Below, one piece after another: positions 1 to 11,639 of a stretch of 64,000 bases of DNA. The notes beneath the pieces are model-generated. The model was not told the DNA's origin, did not search any database, and saw nothing but the letters and a program-made list of their open reading frames with translations. Source of the DNA: Ulva prolifera (taxonomy: Eukaryota > Chlorophyta > Ulvophyceae > Ulvales > Ulvaceae). The position numbers and the translations under genes are program-made. The stretch lies in the NCBI GenBank assembly GCA_023078555.1, contig CM041198.1, positions 10,277,836-10,341,835 on the forward strand, given 5' to 3'. The stretch's first letter is position 1; each line of letters opens with the position of its first letter.

Positions 1-115
1 ATGGCTCACCTGCAAAACTCAGCCGACGGCGCTTCTGACCCTCGTTCTGGAGACTTTGGTGGTGGATGCAGCAGTGCTGCTGCTTGGATAGGCATGAGTA
101 GAAGCCATCGAAGTT

Positions 116-1642
116 GTGATTCTGGCAAGCAACAAACGGGTGGACGCCATTGCCCGAGTGAGACTAGGTGTCTTTTGCCAGAGACTGATCGGTGGAATGA
201 CAGTGGCGCAAAACTACGTGAGGCCAACAGCAACGGCAGGCAGCGAGAAATCGGTGGGGCCACTTGCATATACAGCTTGTACAAGGATGCTCTATGATGA
301 TGTCATCACACCTCAGATGTGAAATCATGCCCTTCCTGTGATGCAGTCCAAAAGAATGCTCTACTTGCATTTGAGGAGGAAAAATCACTGGAGGTATACA
401 GCTTTGAGGATTCCGAAGCTGATATTTGCGGCCCTTTTAGTTTCAATGAGTTGCAGGAAAAGTTTGCCAGGCGTGTTCAGACTTCCTTTGCATATGGGGT
501 GCATCACCGTATGCTTTCAGGTGCCACTGATGCACTCACGTTGAAGGCATGCACTGCAGGGGTGCCATCTCTGAGCCACTTCTGGTCATGTACGATACTG
601 ATTATGGGACAACCGTCTTGTCTGTTGCCCAGTTATTTCGAAGTATGACACAGCGGCATGAAGAGATCTTGAATGCCCATAACCAGTTTCCACTTCCTAT
701 TGAGACGCTCAGTTCCTCTGGTCATGTGTTTCGCAGGACGGACGTGTCCAAGTGCACCTTGTCCATAGGCACGCCTTGTTCTCACAGAGAATTAACGGAC
801 ACACGTGGTGACAACTGCACTCCCTCGGGTGCTTATGTCCCTGTACAATCATCTGCAGATGACGCTGTGCTGCCTGTCTCCACTGTTACTGGGATCACCA
901 GAAGGACTGGTGAAAGGCACTCCAAACCAGCATATGCTTCGTCTACACCTGAATCTCTCTCCCATTCAAGATGTGCAGCCCCTCACACCGAAGCTAACAC
1001 CCCTGATGCAGTAGAAAGTATTCCAAGGATCCTCCCAAACTGGGTGACTTCTTCAAGCTACTCGGCTGCACCGCCGGAGGGCTATGGTGCTGCACCTGTC
1101 ACTTTGTCAGGCACATTGGATGTCTCAGCCTTGGGAGGACGCCCATACTTGCAAACAACCCAAACAGCGCAAGAAGGCGACAAATGCAGAGTGCAGGACT
1201 TTGGTGCAGCCACGCTTGCTCCAAGCGTGGACACTGTCGGTGGTGAGTGCGTGCCTCATGCAGACACGATACTGGAGCTGCCGTCTGGATTCGATTCCTT
1301 TGAAGATTTGCTACATCATGGTGTGAACCTGATACGGTGCACTGGGATGATCAACTGTATACATAGACTCTTCACTCATGTGCGTGACATCTTGCTGTTG
1401 CACGTGTAGTGGCAGAGAATCAGATGGAGCCTATCAAACAGCGGATGTTGAGAACACAAGGTTCACAAAGGCCGGCTCTGATGGCGCGGCTCGATTTCAA
1501 AGCCCTGAGAGCATTGGCAGAAGCACCAGTGCACATTGCAGATAATGCAATTCGGTCATTTATCAGGCTGAATTATGAGCCTCAGGATGCCTCTGTCGAA
1601 TTTCTGCGTTGTCTGACCAATCAGGACACAAACGTACTGTGA
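116..1642 (+). CDS. Unidentified multi-exon gene, 5' end outside or near the window edge
   Basis: I do not recognise this protein. Several open stretches in different frames look like exons: about 107-320, 322-520, 549-1360 and a last segment of about 1470-1642 ending in a TGA. The second stretch is acidic, with a run like SLEVYSFEDSEADICGPF. The third contains LLVMYDTDYGTTVLSVAQLF and then a Ser/Thr/Pro-rich, probably disordered region. The last ends in VEFLRCLTNQDTNVL. Another open stretch at positions 2-90 may be an upstream exon. Frame changes coincide with GT and AG dinucleotides, but I could not fix the junctions. The gene converges on the PP6 gene, with about 230 bp between the two stop codons. 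That this is one gene is inference from shared strand and spacing. Confidence 0.35.
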
Positions 1643-1874
1643 CATATGACAGAACGGCACATGTGCAGCTGCGGAATATGTACAGCTTCGACAAACGTTT
1701 GTTATTTCATCTCACATATTACGACGTAATCCTTTCAACGCCTGTGCCTTACAGTCAGTGTACAAACATTTTGGATGCCATACCAGGCTGCACGATGCCT
1801 TCGCAATGGCCTGTAGAATAGCGACCCTGCCATTGCTGCAGCCCATGTACCACTGACCACTACAAATCAAACAC

Positions 1875-3462
1875 TTACAGGAAATACTGTGCATGTGCGT
1901 TAGGCCTCGGCATGGCCATATTGGTGTTTTCTTCTGTTTCAGTGAAGTACTTCACTTGCTGATTTAAACTGTCATCAAAGCAGAGTATGGATGCCACATT
2001 TCCACACCTATAACAGTAGTTTGGTGCAGACCAAACGGTCACCAAACGCCCCTTGCTGTCTTCTTCCTCGGTGACTGGTTGAAACATATACTTGAGTCCT
2101 TGCTGAACTAGCTGATGTGCTCTGCAAATGAGTTGTAAGCCTGCAGACAGTCGATCATCAGTACAGGGAGCCAGCATGCGGCGAATGCATAACTTGAGTG
2201 TGACGGACACGGAGCAGCTGATATGCGTGCTTGTGTCAGAGACAAGAAACTGTGCCAGACTGATCATCCATCCAAAGGCATACCATTGATCTTGTTGAAT
2301 TCGTGCACTACTGGACCGCCAAACAGCCAGCCTGCCCCGCGAGGGCTTATTGCAAAACCATTGATGTCCTCTGGGTCACTCCACATCAAGTCACAAAATG
2401 GTCCCTCATGCGGGACTTCATTTACTCGCTTTATCGTTCGTATCTGATCCAGTGTCCGGATCTGTGGCGACAGCCCCCCATGCACACACAAAACCTTACC
2501 ATCTATCAATGCCTGCACACGCTCGAGCCAGTCTAAAACTTGCAATCCCGATTTGAGTCGCGTGACGTCGGATTCTTTGGGAGTGTGACACAACAGCACA
2601 TCTCATGTATCCTGATGCACGCAAGCACCCAACGCAAATTGCAGCTCCAGAATTCCCACCGACAGCGTCAAATAGTCAAAGACTTCTGTGCAATATCGCC
2701 AAGCGTTAGGATTGCCATATTTTCTTTGGCACTCATCATAGAATCCATATACCTGCATCAACGACACTTTGGAGTCAGAGCATGGCATTCTCTGCCTGTC
2801 AGTGGTCCACATAAGCAATCTCTCATTCATACCTGTGTTATCTGCCTGCTCTCATGATTCCCTCTGAGCAACGTCATGTTTGCCGGATACTTGGCTTTCA
2901 GCAGCAAGAGCATTGTGAACACCTCCAAGCTATTATACCCTCTGTCCACAAAATCGCCCAAGAAGATGTAGCTTGTATCTGGTACTTGGCCTCCGGTGTC
3001 GAAAAGCTTAAGGAGATCGTGAAATTGTCCATGTATGTCGCCACACACCTGCAACACCCGCTGTCAGAGTCTGCTTCGTGGCCAGACAGCCAGCTCTCTT
3101 TACCCACCTCGCCAAGAAGCCAACCTATTGCAAACGTGTATTCACCATGTCGGCGAACTAAATGGCCGCGCATAACGTTAGATATAGCATTGCTTCATGT
3201 GCGGAAGATCAAGAGCTGTCGCTAGCTATGCGGACCACACACCGTTACAGGGCTGTTCACTGGCTGGACGTTGGACTCCTCCACCAAGATCTCAATAACC
3301 TGCATCCTGGATCACTTTGTGGTCGGCAAGATCGGTGACAGAGATCATGGCTTGGTCGCGAGAGCATACGTATTCACACAGAAGCTTAAGCTCGTCCTCC
3401 GCCAGAACTTCGCACGCACGAATTTTTTCGAGCCACATATCTAAGTCTGGACCTCCTCCCAT
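1875..3462 (-). CDS. Serine/threonine protein phosphatase PP6 catalytic subunit (plant FyPP-like)
   Basis: Metal-dependent PPP-family phosphatase that removes phosphate from Ser/Thr in the cytosol and nucleus as the catalytic subunit of the PP6 complex. Six exons with GT-AG junctions join in frame: 3370-3462, 3243-3299, 2833-3048, 2660-2752, 2284-2512 and 1875-2140. They give 317 residues; the plant protein is about 303. The metal-site motifs GDIHGQ, GDFVDRG and GNHES are present, with [22 protein letters not shown] and [11 protein letters not shown] further on. The chain ends in YFL, the end that is carboxymethylated in PP2A-like enzymes. [18 protein letters not shown] and FTETEEN match plant FyPP better than animal PPP6C. 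The only length oddity is an acidic insert (TEEEDSKGR) before [10 protein letters not shown]. The start is the first ATG, giving [10 protein letters not shown], which aligns with the plant N-terminus. Confidence 0.97.
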
Positions 3463-3913
3463 GCCTTTGATTGCCCCAAAATAGCGTAAAATGCTCAGCG
3501 AAGAATTCGGTTTAGCAACGAACTAGGCGCTTCGCTTACAGCAGCATAAGAATAACTTCTTCACTCAGCAACAATTTGGTACCTTTTAGACGTTTCAGAC
3601 TGCGGCCGTCGTGTTGTACGCCGGTTTGCATGCATGCGTGGTGTTCACAGCTTTGCATTCCGTCCGAGATTCACTGCCGTAAAATTGAACAGATCCTGAT
3701 CGCGCAGTGGCGTAGAATTATTGATTTGTGTTCTTGTGGTACACGTGAATTTGATGCTGCATCCCGACGCCCGCCACACACATACACATTGGCCTGTTGA
3801 CATGAATCCACCGATAGACCTGCTGCGCTTGCGATACATCATATAACATGAGTGTGATCTTACAGATGGCCGGTTTTGAAATTGACAAATGACCGTTGCA
3901 ACATCACTGAATT
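3463..3913. other. 5' flank of PP6 and LINE insertion boundary; no gene seen
   Basis: About 450 bp upstream of the PP6 start codon. Short ORFs here lack any recognisable domain. The region presumably holds the PP6 promoter, but I see no clear TATA box or other element. The LINE-like coding sequence begins just after an in-frame TGA at about 3908. Confidence 0.4.
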
Positions 3914-5068
3914 ATGTGCCACTACCTCCCGGTGACCGCCCGGCTCCGCCTTGTTTATGCGTTCATATATACTCCTGCTTTGTATGGGGCTGAGGTCTGG
4001 ATTGGCCCGGAAACTGAACTTGACAAACTTGATACCATCTGTAAAAAGGCAATCCGCATGGTGTTTGGTCTGCACCAGTTAGATTTCAGGGAGGAGATTC
4101 TTTTTTCCGACACGGGCCTTCTGCCTGTGAGCTCAATGATCAAGGCAGCTAAACTTTGCTGGTACGCAAAACTGACACACATGGGGGCGGAGCGATTCCC
4201 GGTTGCGGTGGAATTCACCGCAATTCGGGGTCACAATCAACGGGGGCAGGGGGCGGGCGGGGACTTTCATTCCCGCATCACGGCCATTGCGGCAGAACTG
4301 AAACGATATGCACACATTAGACTTGCCTTACAGGCTCCACCCGAGCCTGAGCATCGCCGCCGACGTGGGCCACCCAGGGTGTCCAAACGTCCCGGCATGC
4401 ATGATCAGCCGTCCAAACAAAGCCCTCTCACAATCACGTATTCAAATCTTACCCGTGAGAAGGTCGTGGCTGTCATGTGGTTGGCATACCTTGAACAACG
4501 ATTTGAGAAGCGTGGTCGCGACAATAAGGTCACTGGAGAGTGGTTGCGTGGTGTGATAACACACGAACTAGGGTCACTAGCCCCGTTTATGGACTCCGTG
4601 GAGCCCGGTATTGTGCGTGTGCTAATGTCTGCTCGTTCTGGTCTGTCTCCTTTTCTGTGTAGGCACCGTAGTGAAAAGCATTTGGAGTATTCACGTGCTG
4701 CTAATGTCTTCACATCCTACATCGCGCGTGCACCCATCGGGGCAGTTCTGCCACCTGTCCCAGTGGCACATCGTGATCGGCATGTCTCCGCCGTTGCGGT
4801 TTTGGTGCGGCAGTTGCTCACACGGCCAGGTCCTTATGACAGTGCCTCTGGTGTTTCGTGGTCTGATGTAGCAGTTGTTCTGATTGTCGGTGTTGGTGGT
4901 GATGCTGGGGTGTCGGGTGTTGCAATTCGCCCGTCCCCTCTCGGTGAATTGGCTCGTGTCGTTGCATTCTGTGGCGCAAGTCAGAGTTTGCGGCAGCATG
5001 TTGCTTGGATACCTCTTTCGGTCCCGGATTTCGGAGTTGTCATTGTCCAAATGGATACGGCTATGTAA
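3914..5068 (+). mobile_element. Non-LTR (LINE) retrotransposon ORF2, 3' fragment (RT thumb and C-terminal part)
   Basis: An uninterrupted 384-codon frame resembles the region after the reverse-transcriptase palm in LINE ORF2 proteins. Its start (ARLRLVYAFIYTPALYGAEVW) is followed by a basic segment, a K-A-x-R-x-x-x-GLH stretch, TGLLPVSSMIKAAKLCWYAKL, and a long poorly conserved tail. The palm motif with the YADD-type catalytic site and the endonuclease are absent, so this is a 5'-truncated copy, the usual outcome of target-primed reverse transcription. An in-frame stop lies just upstream of the first ATG. I see no poly-A tail after 5068. The copy sits between the PP6 5' end and the TL29 3' end. 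Keeping the frame open over 1.15 kb suggests a recent insertion. Confidence 0.75.
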
Positions 5069-5423
5069 TCATGCATACATGTGCAAGGAAATTCTTTCAC
5101 TATACATCAGAATGTTGAAATGTGCCAAGCAAGCAACAATTTGCGTGTCTGCACCAAACTTCTCTGGGTGGATGTTGAGACCTCCTGTCGGTGGGTGTTG
5201 AACTGCTTAATATAGTGCAGTATATCAAATCCACATATAGAATTACTTATGCGGAGGGGCTATGACGCAGCTATGTGGTCCAGGCATATAAATCTCTCCT
5301 CAGCGAATTTTTCTCTGCCGTCCTTTAGGCATGGAGAGCAATGGGCGGTCGTATGATGTGGAGATTGCACACTCCACTCCACTGTCGTCTCCATGTCCCA
5401 TGAACACAGCATGGTGTCCAGCA

Positions 5424-7115
5424 TCACTGCAGCCGCACAATTTCCTTGGAGTGCAGGTATGCATCCGGATCGAACTTAGCACCTAAATCGCTCAGCTTGT
5501 TGAACGCATTGATGAAGTCCACTTCATAATTTGTACGTGTCACAGTTGTTCGTGCCAGATCATACGACTGTTTGAAGTTGTTGAATGTGGAGTTGTTAGC
5601 AGCCAGCTCGGCCTCTTTCGCCTGCACAAACGAAACCCCTTCAACCAAGCACCCAGTCAGTTGCATAGCCTTTGTTCGTGAGCAGTTGACAAGACTGTAC
5701 CTCTGGGTCATCTGCGATGCGTCCAAGCAAGACAAATGAGACGCGCTCCCAGAACGGCGGCTTGGGCGAAAACGGCCCAGACGAACCCGGTTTTGCTCCT
5801 AGCTCTAGCATGAAGTTTCGTGCCTCAGCAGTTCCAGTGTTTTGAGATATAATCTGCCTACTCGCCCCCTCCGCATTGTCAATGCGTCCTAGCCTGACAT
5901 CCCAAGCTGCGCCTGCACGAAACAGCGTCAGTCCTGGTGTGCGCCTCTTTTAGGCAACATCGCCCACCATACCCTGGTCATATCATAGGATGTTGCAATG
6001 ACTTAGATTTCAAATCAGATCATCGGCATTGCACTTGTAAGCCGATACAGTTGGCTGTATAAAAGCGCACCAAATGTTCTGGATATTTCCTCGCCTCCAC
6101 TTCTGATAGCGGAACGCGAAACCTGTACCATTTGCTGAAACTCAAGAGTTATGAAGGCCGTGTGCCCTCACTGCATGCATCGCTGCAGCCTAAGCTGGAC
6201 ATGTAGTATTTACTGAGCTGTAGCCCGCTTTCGAGTTATCCACAGGCATCTGGAAGGTGGACAACGAAAGCTTTGTGATGCGAACCTTGATATACTTCCA
6301 CTCAGCTTGAACTGCCACCTTGGCAGCCAGGACCATCAAGTCCGCCCAAGATAGGGGCCCAGATCCTAGCTCTGCATTGCCGGCATCAATGACCTCCTTT
6401 GCTTGCGCGATCCGTTCGATCAGGTCGTTGAGGCCTGCCATCTCAGGGCGCATTTTCTCGGCAGCATTCAGAATGACACTGCCATCCATACCTCCGGTCT
6501 TGGTTGCGATATCGTACGTTGAAGCGTCATTGAACACCAGCCTACAAGGAAATACAGGCTTGAAAGGCTGGACGAAATAGCATCACACATGCAGTCATGC
6601 AATTGTCCGGCATTTAGCAATGTTGATGGTAGGTGCCGTACCTGACGGCTTTTGAAGCATCGTCTTTGGTCACTACTTTTGCGATTTCTGCCTGTGCTCG
6701 CTTCAGGACCTCACCTCGCTGATCAGACCTGTCAAAAGACCCGAGCTGAGCAACACCCATCGTGGCCTTTTCTATTGCTTGACTGGCAGGGCTGTTCGCT
6801 AGGACCAACGAAGCAGTGCAACCTGCATGGACGCTGGAGACAGGTGGGCGGCGAGGCACCGGTCGCCTCAATTCGCCCGGTAGATTCTGTGACCGATCAT
6901 ACGAAAACACCCTGCCATTCAACATGTGCTACTCAAGACATGGCCAGCATGAATGCTCATGAAAAGCAATTGAATGGGATGGGCTCACTGCCGAGGAGCA
7001 CGTTGCGCCTAGTGTGAGGCGTCGCTTTAGCACTTCCGCATACCAGCGACCGATGATTCGCAACCCGTCGGTATGACAATGCCGGGCTACTCGAACAGAA
7101 GATTATGCACGTCAT
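5424..7115 (-). CDS. Thylakoid lumen TL29/APX4-like class I haem-peroxidase-fold protein
   Basis: Homologue of the plant thylakoid lumen 29-kDa protein, which sits near photosystem II and has lost ascorbate peroxidase activity. Six exons give about 341 residues: 6989-7115, 6642-6822, 6286-6541, 6071-6122, 5701-5912 and 5424-5621. The third donor (GTTCGC at 6285) is the least certain junction. The N-terminus reads as a bipartite targeting sequence: a transit-like stretch, then TRRNVLLGSCTASLVLANSP, a twin-arginine plus hydrophobic lumen signal that forms only when exons 1 and 2 are joined. The core has VRLVFNDASTYDIATKTGG, SAIRSGG and TNYEVDFINAFNKL, as in TL29. The peroxidase distal Trp-His pair is Phe-Asn here, so catalysis by the usual route is not expected. 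A second in-frame ATG at 7169 would add 18 residues. The gene is divergent from RPB3. Confidence 0.9.
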
Positions 7116-7588
7116 TGAAAAAGCCCCTTGGCAGATCTTACAAATCGCGATGACAGGGATGCAAGTCACGATTATGTGCGCCTGCGTTTGTACGGCTCAG
7201 TATTGTAGCCTGGGCAATGAATCACAACATCGGCATGAAGTTTAGCATGTGATTGCTGCTGCACCGCTTTGATCGACAGATTGTTCGATGCTAATTCGCT
7301 CCCTGGCATGCCTCGGCATCGCCTGCATGCCCCGGTTCCGGTTCCAGCGCACAACCCCGCTATGTAGTGAACCAGTCTGGTCCCACAGATCGCAACCGCC
7401 TGCATCTTGTCAAAATACAGTCTTGCCTTCCCGCGAGGGCAACTCGATTGAGAACAGCCAATGTGTCGCACTGGACAACTATCTCCGGCTTCTTCGATGC
7501 TACGCGGCCCGGCCACGTATGTACCTGCGTCTTTACAAGGACATCGGTGTCCTTGCTGGGTGCCCTAAGATTGACAGTTTGCTCTGCA
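7116..7588. promoter_or_regulatory. Shared intergenic region between divergent TL29 and RPB3 start codons
   Basis: About 470 bp separate the two start codons, so both promoters and 5' UTRs must lie here. I see no clear TATA box or plastid-light element. An upstream in-frame extension of the RPB3 frame back to 7367 exists but is not conserved in the family. Confidence 0.4.
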
Positions 7589-8747
7589 ATGGACGACTTG
7601 CATGAAACTCTCGAGCTTCGACATGCTGATTGCGCCCGCTGTGAATTTGTACTTAAAAATGCAGACATCAGTGTTGCTAACGCACTGCGCCGATCGATGT
7701 TGGCTTGGGTTCCAACCATAGCGATCGATTTGGTAGAATTTGAAATCAACACATCAGTACTGTCTGATGAGTTCATAGCACACCGGCTTGGCCTCATTCC
7801 TCTCCGCAGCCATTTTGCGCCTGGATGGAACACAGTATATGAGGCCGGAGAGGACGGTGATGTGCAAGAAGTCAACTTTGAGCTCCATGTGAAGAACAAT
7901 ACAAATCGGGATTTGAAGGTCACGAGCGACGAACTGGTGCACGATGCAGACTATCCTTCTGTTCTACCAGTTGGCTACAGGACGGGTCCGGCGTATGATT
8001 CCAACATAGACACTGTGCGAGGTATTCAGACAGCATATCAACATATGGCGTGCTGCATGGGTGTCATCATGCTGTTGTTACTAAGTGTGTGTGTGCAGAT
8101 AGTGTGCACACGGGTGAAAGCAATTACATGCTTCAGCCTGTAAAGATCATGATGCTAGCACCTGGACAAGAAATAAAACTGAGGGCAGTAGCCAGGAAGG
8201 GCGTTGGAAAAGATCACGCAAAGTGGATGTCGGTTGCGACTGTGTCCATGTCGCGAGTACCTGACATCAAGCTCAATGTTGCCCTGATGTCCACGCTTAC
8301 TGATGCACAAAAGAGAGAATTCGTGGAGTCCTGTCCACAAAAAGTGTTCAGGATATCACCCGTCAATAACATGGTGTGTTGGTCCTTCTACTGTCATTTA
8401 TGCATGCAGGTTGCAGGTGATGAGAGCGATTGACTTCTGCATGTTCACAATGTGGTGGTGCATTTTGCTGCATTGTACAAGCACAGTCTCGCAATGTTGC
8501 CATATCAATTTGCCGTTTCATGCAGATTGAGGTCGTAGATGCTGAGATGTACGCATTTGATGACGAACCACTCATTAAGGCAGCTGATATGGGCTATCAA
8601 GACCTGGTGTCGATGAAGCCACGAAAGGATTACTTCATTTTTAAAGTGGAAAGCACAGGTGCTTTGTATGCATACAATATAGTCCTGCTGGCTTTTGATG
8701 TGCTGTTGGCAAAGCTTGGCACACTGAAATACTCTGGGCAAGCGTGA
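7589..8747 (+). CDS. RPB3: DNA-directed RNA polymerase II subunit RPB3 (NRPB3-like)
   Basis: Alpha-like assembly subunit that pairs with RPB11 to nucleate RNA polymerase II (and Pol IV/V in plants). Three exons join in frame, 7589-8021, 8099-8373 and 8526-8747, giving 309 residues. The N-terminal dimerisation domain has [33 protein letters not shown] and [13 protein letters not shown]. The second half has [19 protein letters not shown] and [18 protein letters not shown], which match plant NRPB3 better than the Pol I/III paralogue RPAC1. The C-terminal part VEVVDxEMYxxDDE also follows NRPB3. Unusually, the loop after HRLGLIPL has no cysteines, while most RPB3 proteins carry a four-Cys zinc site there. 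RPAC1 also lacks it, so a divergent paralogue is possible. The start is the ATG that brings the first beta strand into register. Confidence 0.9.
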
Positions 8748-8872
8748 TCAGGCTCACGTGACCGGCTGTAGATCCACAGGACGGAAGGAACATTGGATTT
8801 TTTTTGTTGGCGCGCGGATATTTATTGCTGCGATTTTTTCAATGAGTCTGTCTCAAGTTGTCAGAGTAATTT

Positions 8873-10597
8873 TCAATCACAGCCATGCATATCTTCCTCA
8901 ATGTTGAGCTTGGGCTGACTGTGCCTAGTATCACCCGCATCTGCAACCAAGTACTTCCAAGTATCATCTACAGGATACACCAAATCATAATGCCCATCAC
9001 GGAAGAGCAGGAACATGCTCGGAGCTACGATCCTGTGGCATTCACGAGTTGGTCCGATAATATGCACCTGCATAAGTCACGACCGCACTAAGAACTGTGC
9101 GTCACATGTTTCCAGTGCATGCGATGGTGGTAAAGGCAGTGAAAGCAGATGGTCACACCTGTGGATTTGCTTGTCCATCAGCATACACTACTGCCAAGCA
9201 CATCCTCAACAGTGTAGCAACTGCCTGAATCATGACATGCTCAGCGTCCACGCCATCAGCAACAACCAAGTGGCCAACCACCAATGGGACTGACAGCTCT
9301 TCTTGTGGCGCAAGCGTTCGCCACCAGCCCTCAATAGCAGGCAAAAATGTGGCGTAGTCTTCCTCGTGTGAAAGCATTTCATACGCTGTCAATTGGCGAA
9401 CAAGGTGCATGATGCTGCTGCCTTTGACACCCTGCAATATCTCCACAACTGTTCGTAATCATCAACACAAAGACTGTGGCATGGCCCAATCCCTTTCCTC
9501 CGCTTAATGATGTGTGCGCAGGTTTCATGAACGTGCTGATCTTGCGGCAATATCATGCAGCAAAATTGTGGAAGCAGTCGGTTGCAATTCCCAAAAGTTG
9601 CGACACGAGCCAGACCTGAAAAGCGTCCAGGCATGTGTTCACCGGATCTGCAAGTCCTCGGCTAAGAGTCTTCATTATCTGCGCATCAGCAACCTCATAA
9701 GAAAAGAATGGTCATGGAGAGGTCTGACCTTGATGCCCCAGGTGCTGTATCCGCAGGGCATGAACTGTTACACCATACCATCCCTAGCAGTTCCCGAAAG
9801 CTGTGATACCCTTCCGACAACAGCTGTTGAGACCTCCCTCTGAACGATGCGTGCCCTGGTATTTCAGGCCGCACGAGTGTTGTTAACCACTGCCGTGCTT
9901 CCAGATAGCAAGCCTTGACATTATCCTTGCAGTGCTCCAAATGATTCAAGCCTCCATGCACGCTGGACTCAATCATCCCAAAGGCAAAGCTGCAGGCGCT
10001 ATTTGTTCAGCTACGCTTAAAGTCACCGCTCCGTAACACGAGCTTGACCAGTCGCATGATCATGCCAGCAATGCGTCAGTCTTGAACGCATATACAGAAT
10101 ACTGCGCCAAAATCGATTGTAGGAGTAGATCAGCCACTCGCACACCATGGTGGTACGCTTGGGGTTAGATAGCTAGGGTTAGACAAGCACCTTCGGTAAA
10201 AACAATTGCCATCTCCAAGAACAGGTCGGTAGTGTGAAAAATACGGGCTGAGCATTTGCAGCTTCGCCTCCAGTGCAGGCTTATGTTGGCAAGCCTCGAT
10301 CAGATGTCTGATGGGCTGCATTGGACCCACAGGTGGTTGCACGCTTGGATCGTTTGGCTGGCGAGTATTCCTGCACACCGTTTCGTCTCAGAAATGAAGG
10401 ACTCATACACGTCCAAAACGGTGATGCAGTGTCTGACTGAGAACACGCATCCCCAGAGAGCTGACTGGAAGTGGTTTTTTGTGTACAAATGATATCATGA
10501 TGGGCAATGCCATGCTCATGAATGAGGTGAGAGGTCTCTGTTCCCTGAGCGGGCCCTCTAGTACAACATGTGTGGCCGCGACCGCTTCGTCTGCCAT
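8873..10597 (-). CDS. Otubain-like deubiquitinating cysteine protease (peptidase family C65)
   Basis: Ubiquitin-chain cleaving enzyme of the OTUB1 type, acting in cytosol and nucleus. Firm exons, in transcript order, are the one ending at 10191, then 9779-9989, 9643-9693, 9159-9431 and 8873-9067; all phases agree. The catalytic Asp-Cys motif is GDGNCFYR, completed to FYRSFAFG across the first junction. The catalytic His lies in FLLFRDGHYDLVYP near the C-terminus. The middle part (VRQLTAYEM, then ADGVDAEHVMIQAVATLLRM) corresponds to the otubain ubiquitin-binding region, including a diverged version of its ESDHIHI segment. A likely first exon starts at ATG 10597 (MADEAVAATHVV), but I could not find a phase-correct junction to the exon that opens near 10370, so the N-terminus is uncertain. 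RPB3 and this gene are convergent, with about 125 bp between stop codons. Confidence 0.85.
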
Positions 10598-10804
10598 TTT
10601 ATTTGTCTCTTTCAAGTGAGTTTCTGGGACGCCAGCGGCATGAATACTGCGTGCTCTTGATGAGTCTACCCTCGAGGATCATTATCAGGTGTCGTCATGC
10701 CTTGGTGCTCTGTTTTGAAGTAATCTATGTATGTGCAACACGGCTTGCCTTTGCGTGCGCAAATGAATTGCCAGCTGTCATGCACACGCGATGCAGATGA
10801 GAGC

Positions 10805-11585
10805 TCACTCAGATATCTTCAGCGCCGTCTGAATTTCATTACAGAAGCGGATGTCGTCTGAATGACTTGCCTCACCTGTTACAGCTGCGCTCGGCCCTGA
10901 GAATCCTCCAGTGCTGCGAGAGCTATCCAGTGTGGCATGTAGAACGACTTCCTGTGGACAGATAATACGATGTTCTGCACACTGACCCCATATGCCTGCT
11001 CCCACACGTTGATATGGCATGGATTGATGATGGGAATGTGCACCAGCATTGTGGGCCTGCTGTCCGAAATGTGGATCAACTCAAAACAGTACCCTCCCAG
11101 TACGCAATGCATACAGCCTGAACACAGAAACACGTGCAGTCAAGTCATACCTGTGTCAGCTTCTGCTTCAGCTCCTCGGTGAAAGGACCATTGCTAATAT
11201 AGGCCAGCTGAGTCTCCACAATGTGATTACTATTTGCCCGTTCCCGAACCGAAGAAGTTCTATGATGCCTGGCCTGGACTTCTTTGCTGCCTTCCGATGG
11301 GAGAGGTGGTGCCGACGGCTCTGCGCGGCAGTGAATGTTGCAATGCAAGCGTGCAGCAGACGTCAAGGAGTTGTGCACAGCAGATAGAACACACGAGCCA
11401 TTTGAATTCACACCTGTAACGTTTGTGAGAATTGGAACTGTGGATGGCAGCGCCGATACAATCCCCGTGTTCGAAGCGACTTCCCCTCGTCCAGGTGTGA
11501 GCAAGCTGCGTGCCCCGGAACACCCGGATGAGGAGACCGGATTGCCGTCGTTCGGGGGCATTGCGTCGTACAGGCTGTCACGCAT
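10805..11585 (-). CDS. Unidentified multi-exon gene
   Basis: I do not recognise the product. Exon-like segments read, in order: MRDSLYDAMPPNDGNPVSS and a Ser-rich part ending near a GTGTGA donor at about 11416; HIVETQLAYISNGPFTEEL and LKQKLTQ ending at a GTATGA donor near 11154; FELIHISDSRPTMLVHIPII continuing to about 10970; and a short C-terminal segment ending SDDIRFCNEIQTALKISE with a stop at 10805. The third piece has an alternating hydrophobic pattern like a beta sheet. Junction phases were not all verified. The gene lies head to tail after the otubain gene on the same strand, with about 200 bp between them. Confidence 0.45.
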
Positions 11586-11639
11586 GTCATCTACTAGTAG
11601 TAACAGCAATTAACAAGATCTGAATGCTTCGCTGGCTTT

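Noticed and set aside
7360-7923. 187-codon minus-strand ORF
   Set aside because: It is antisense to RPB3 exon 1, has no family match, and codon structure follows the + strand gene.
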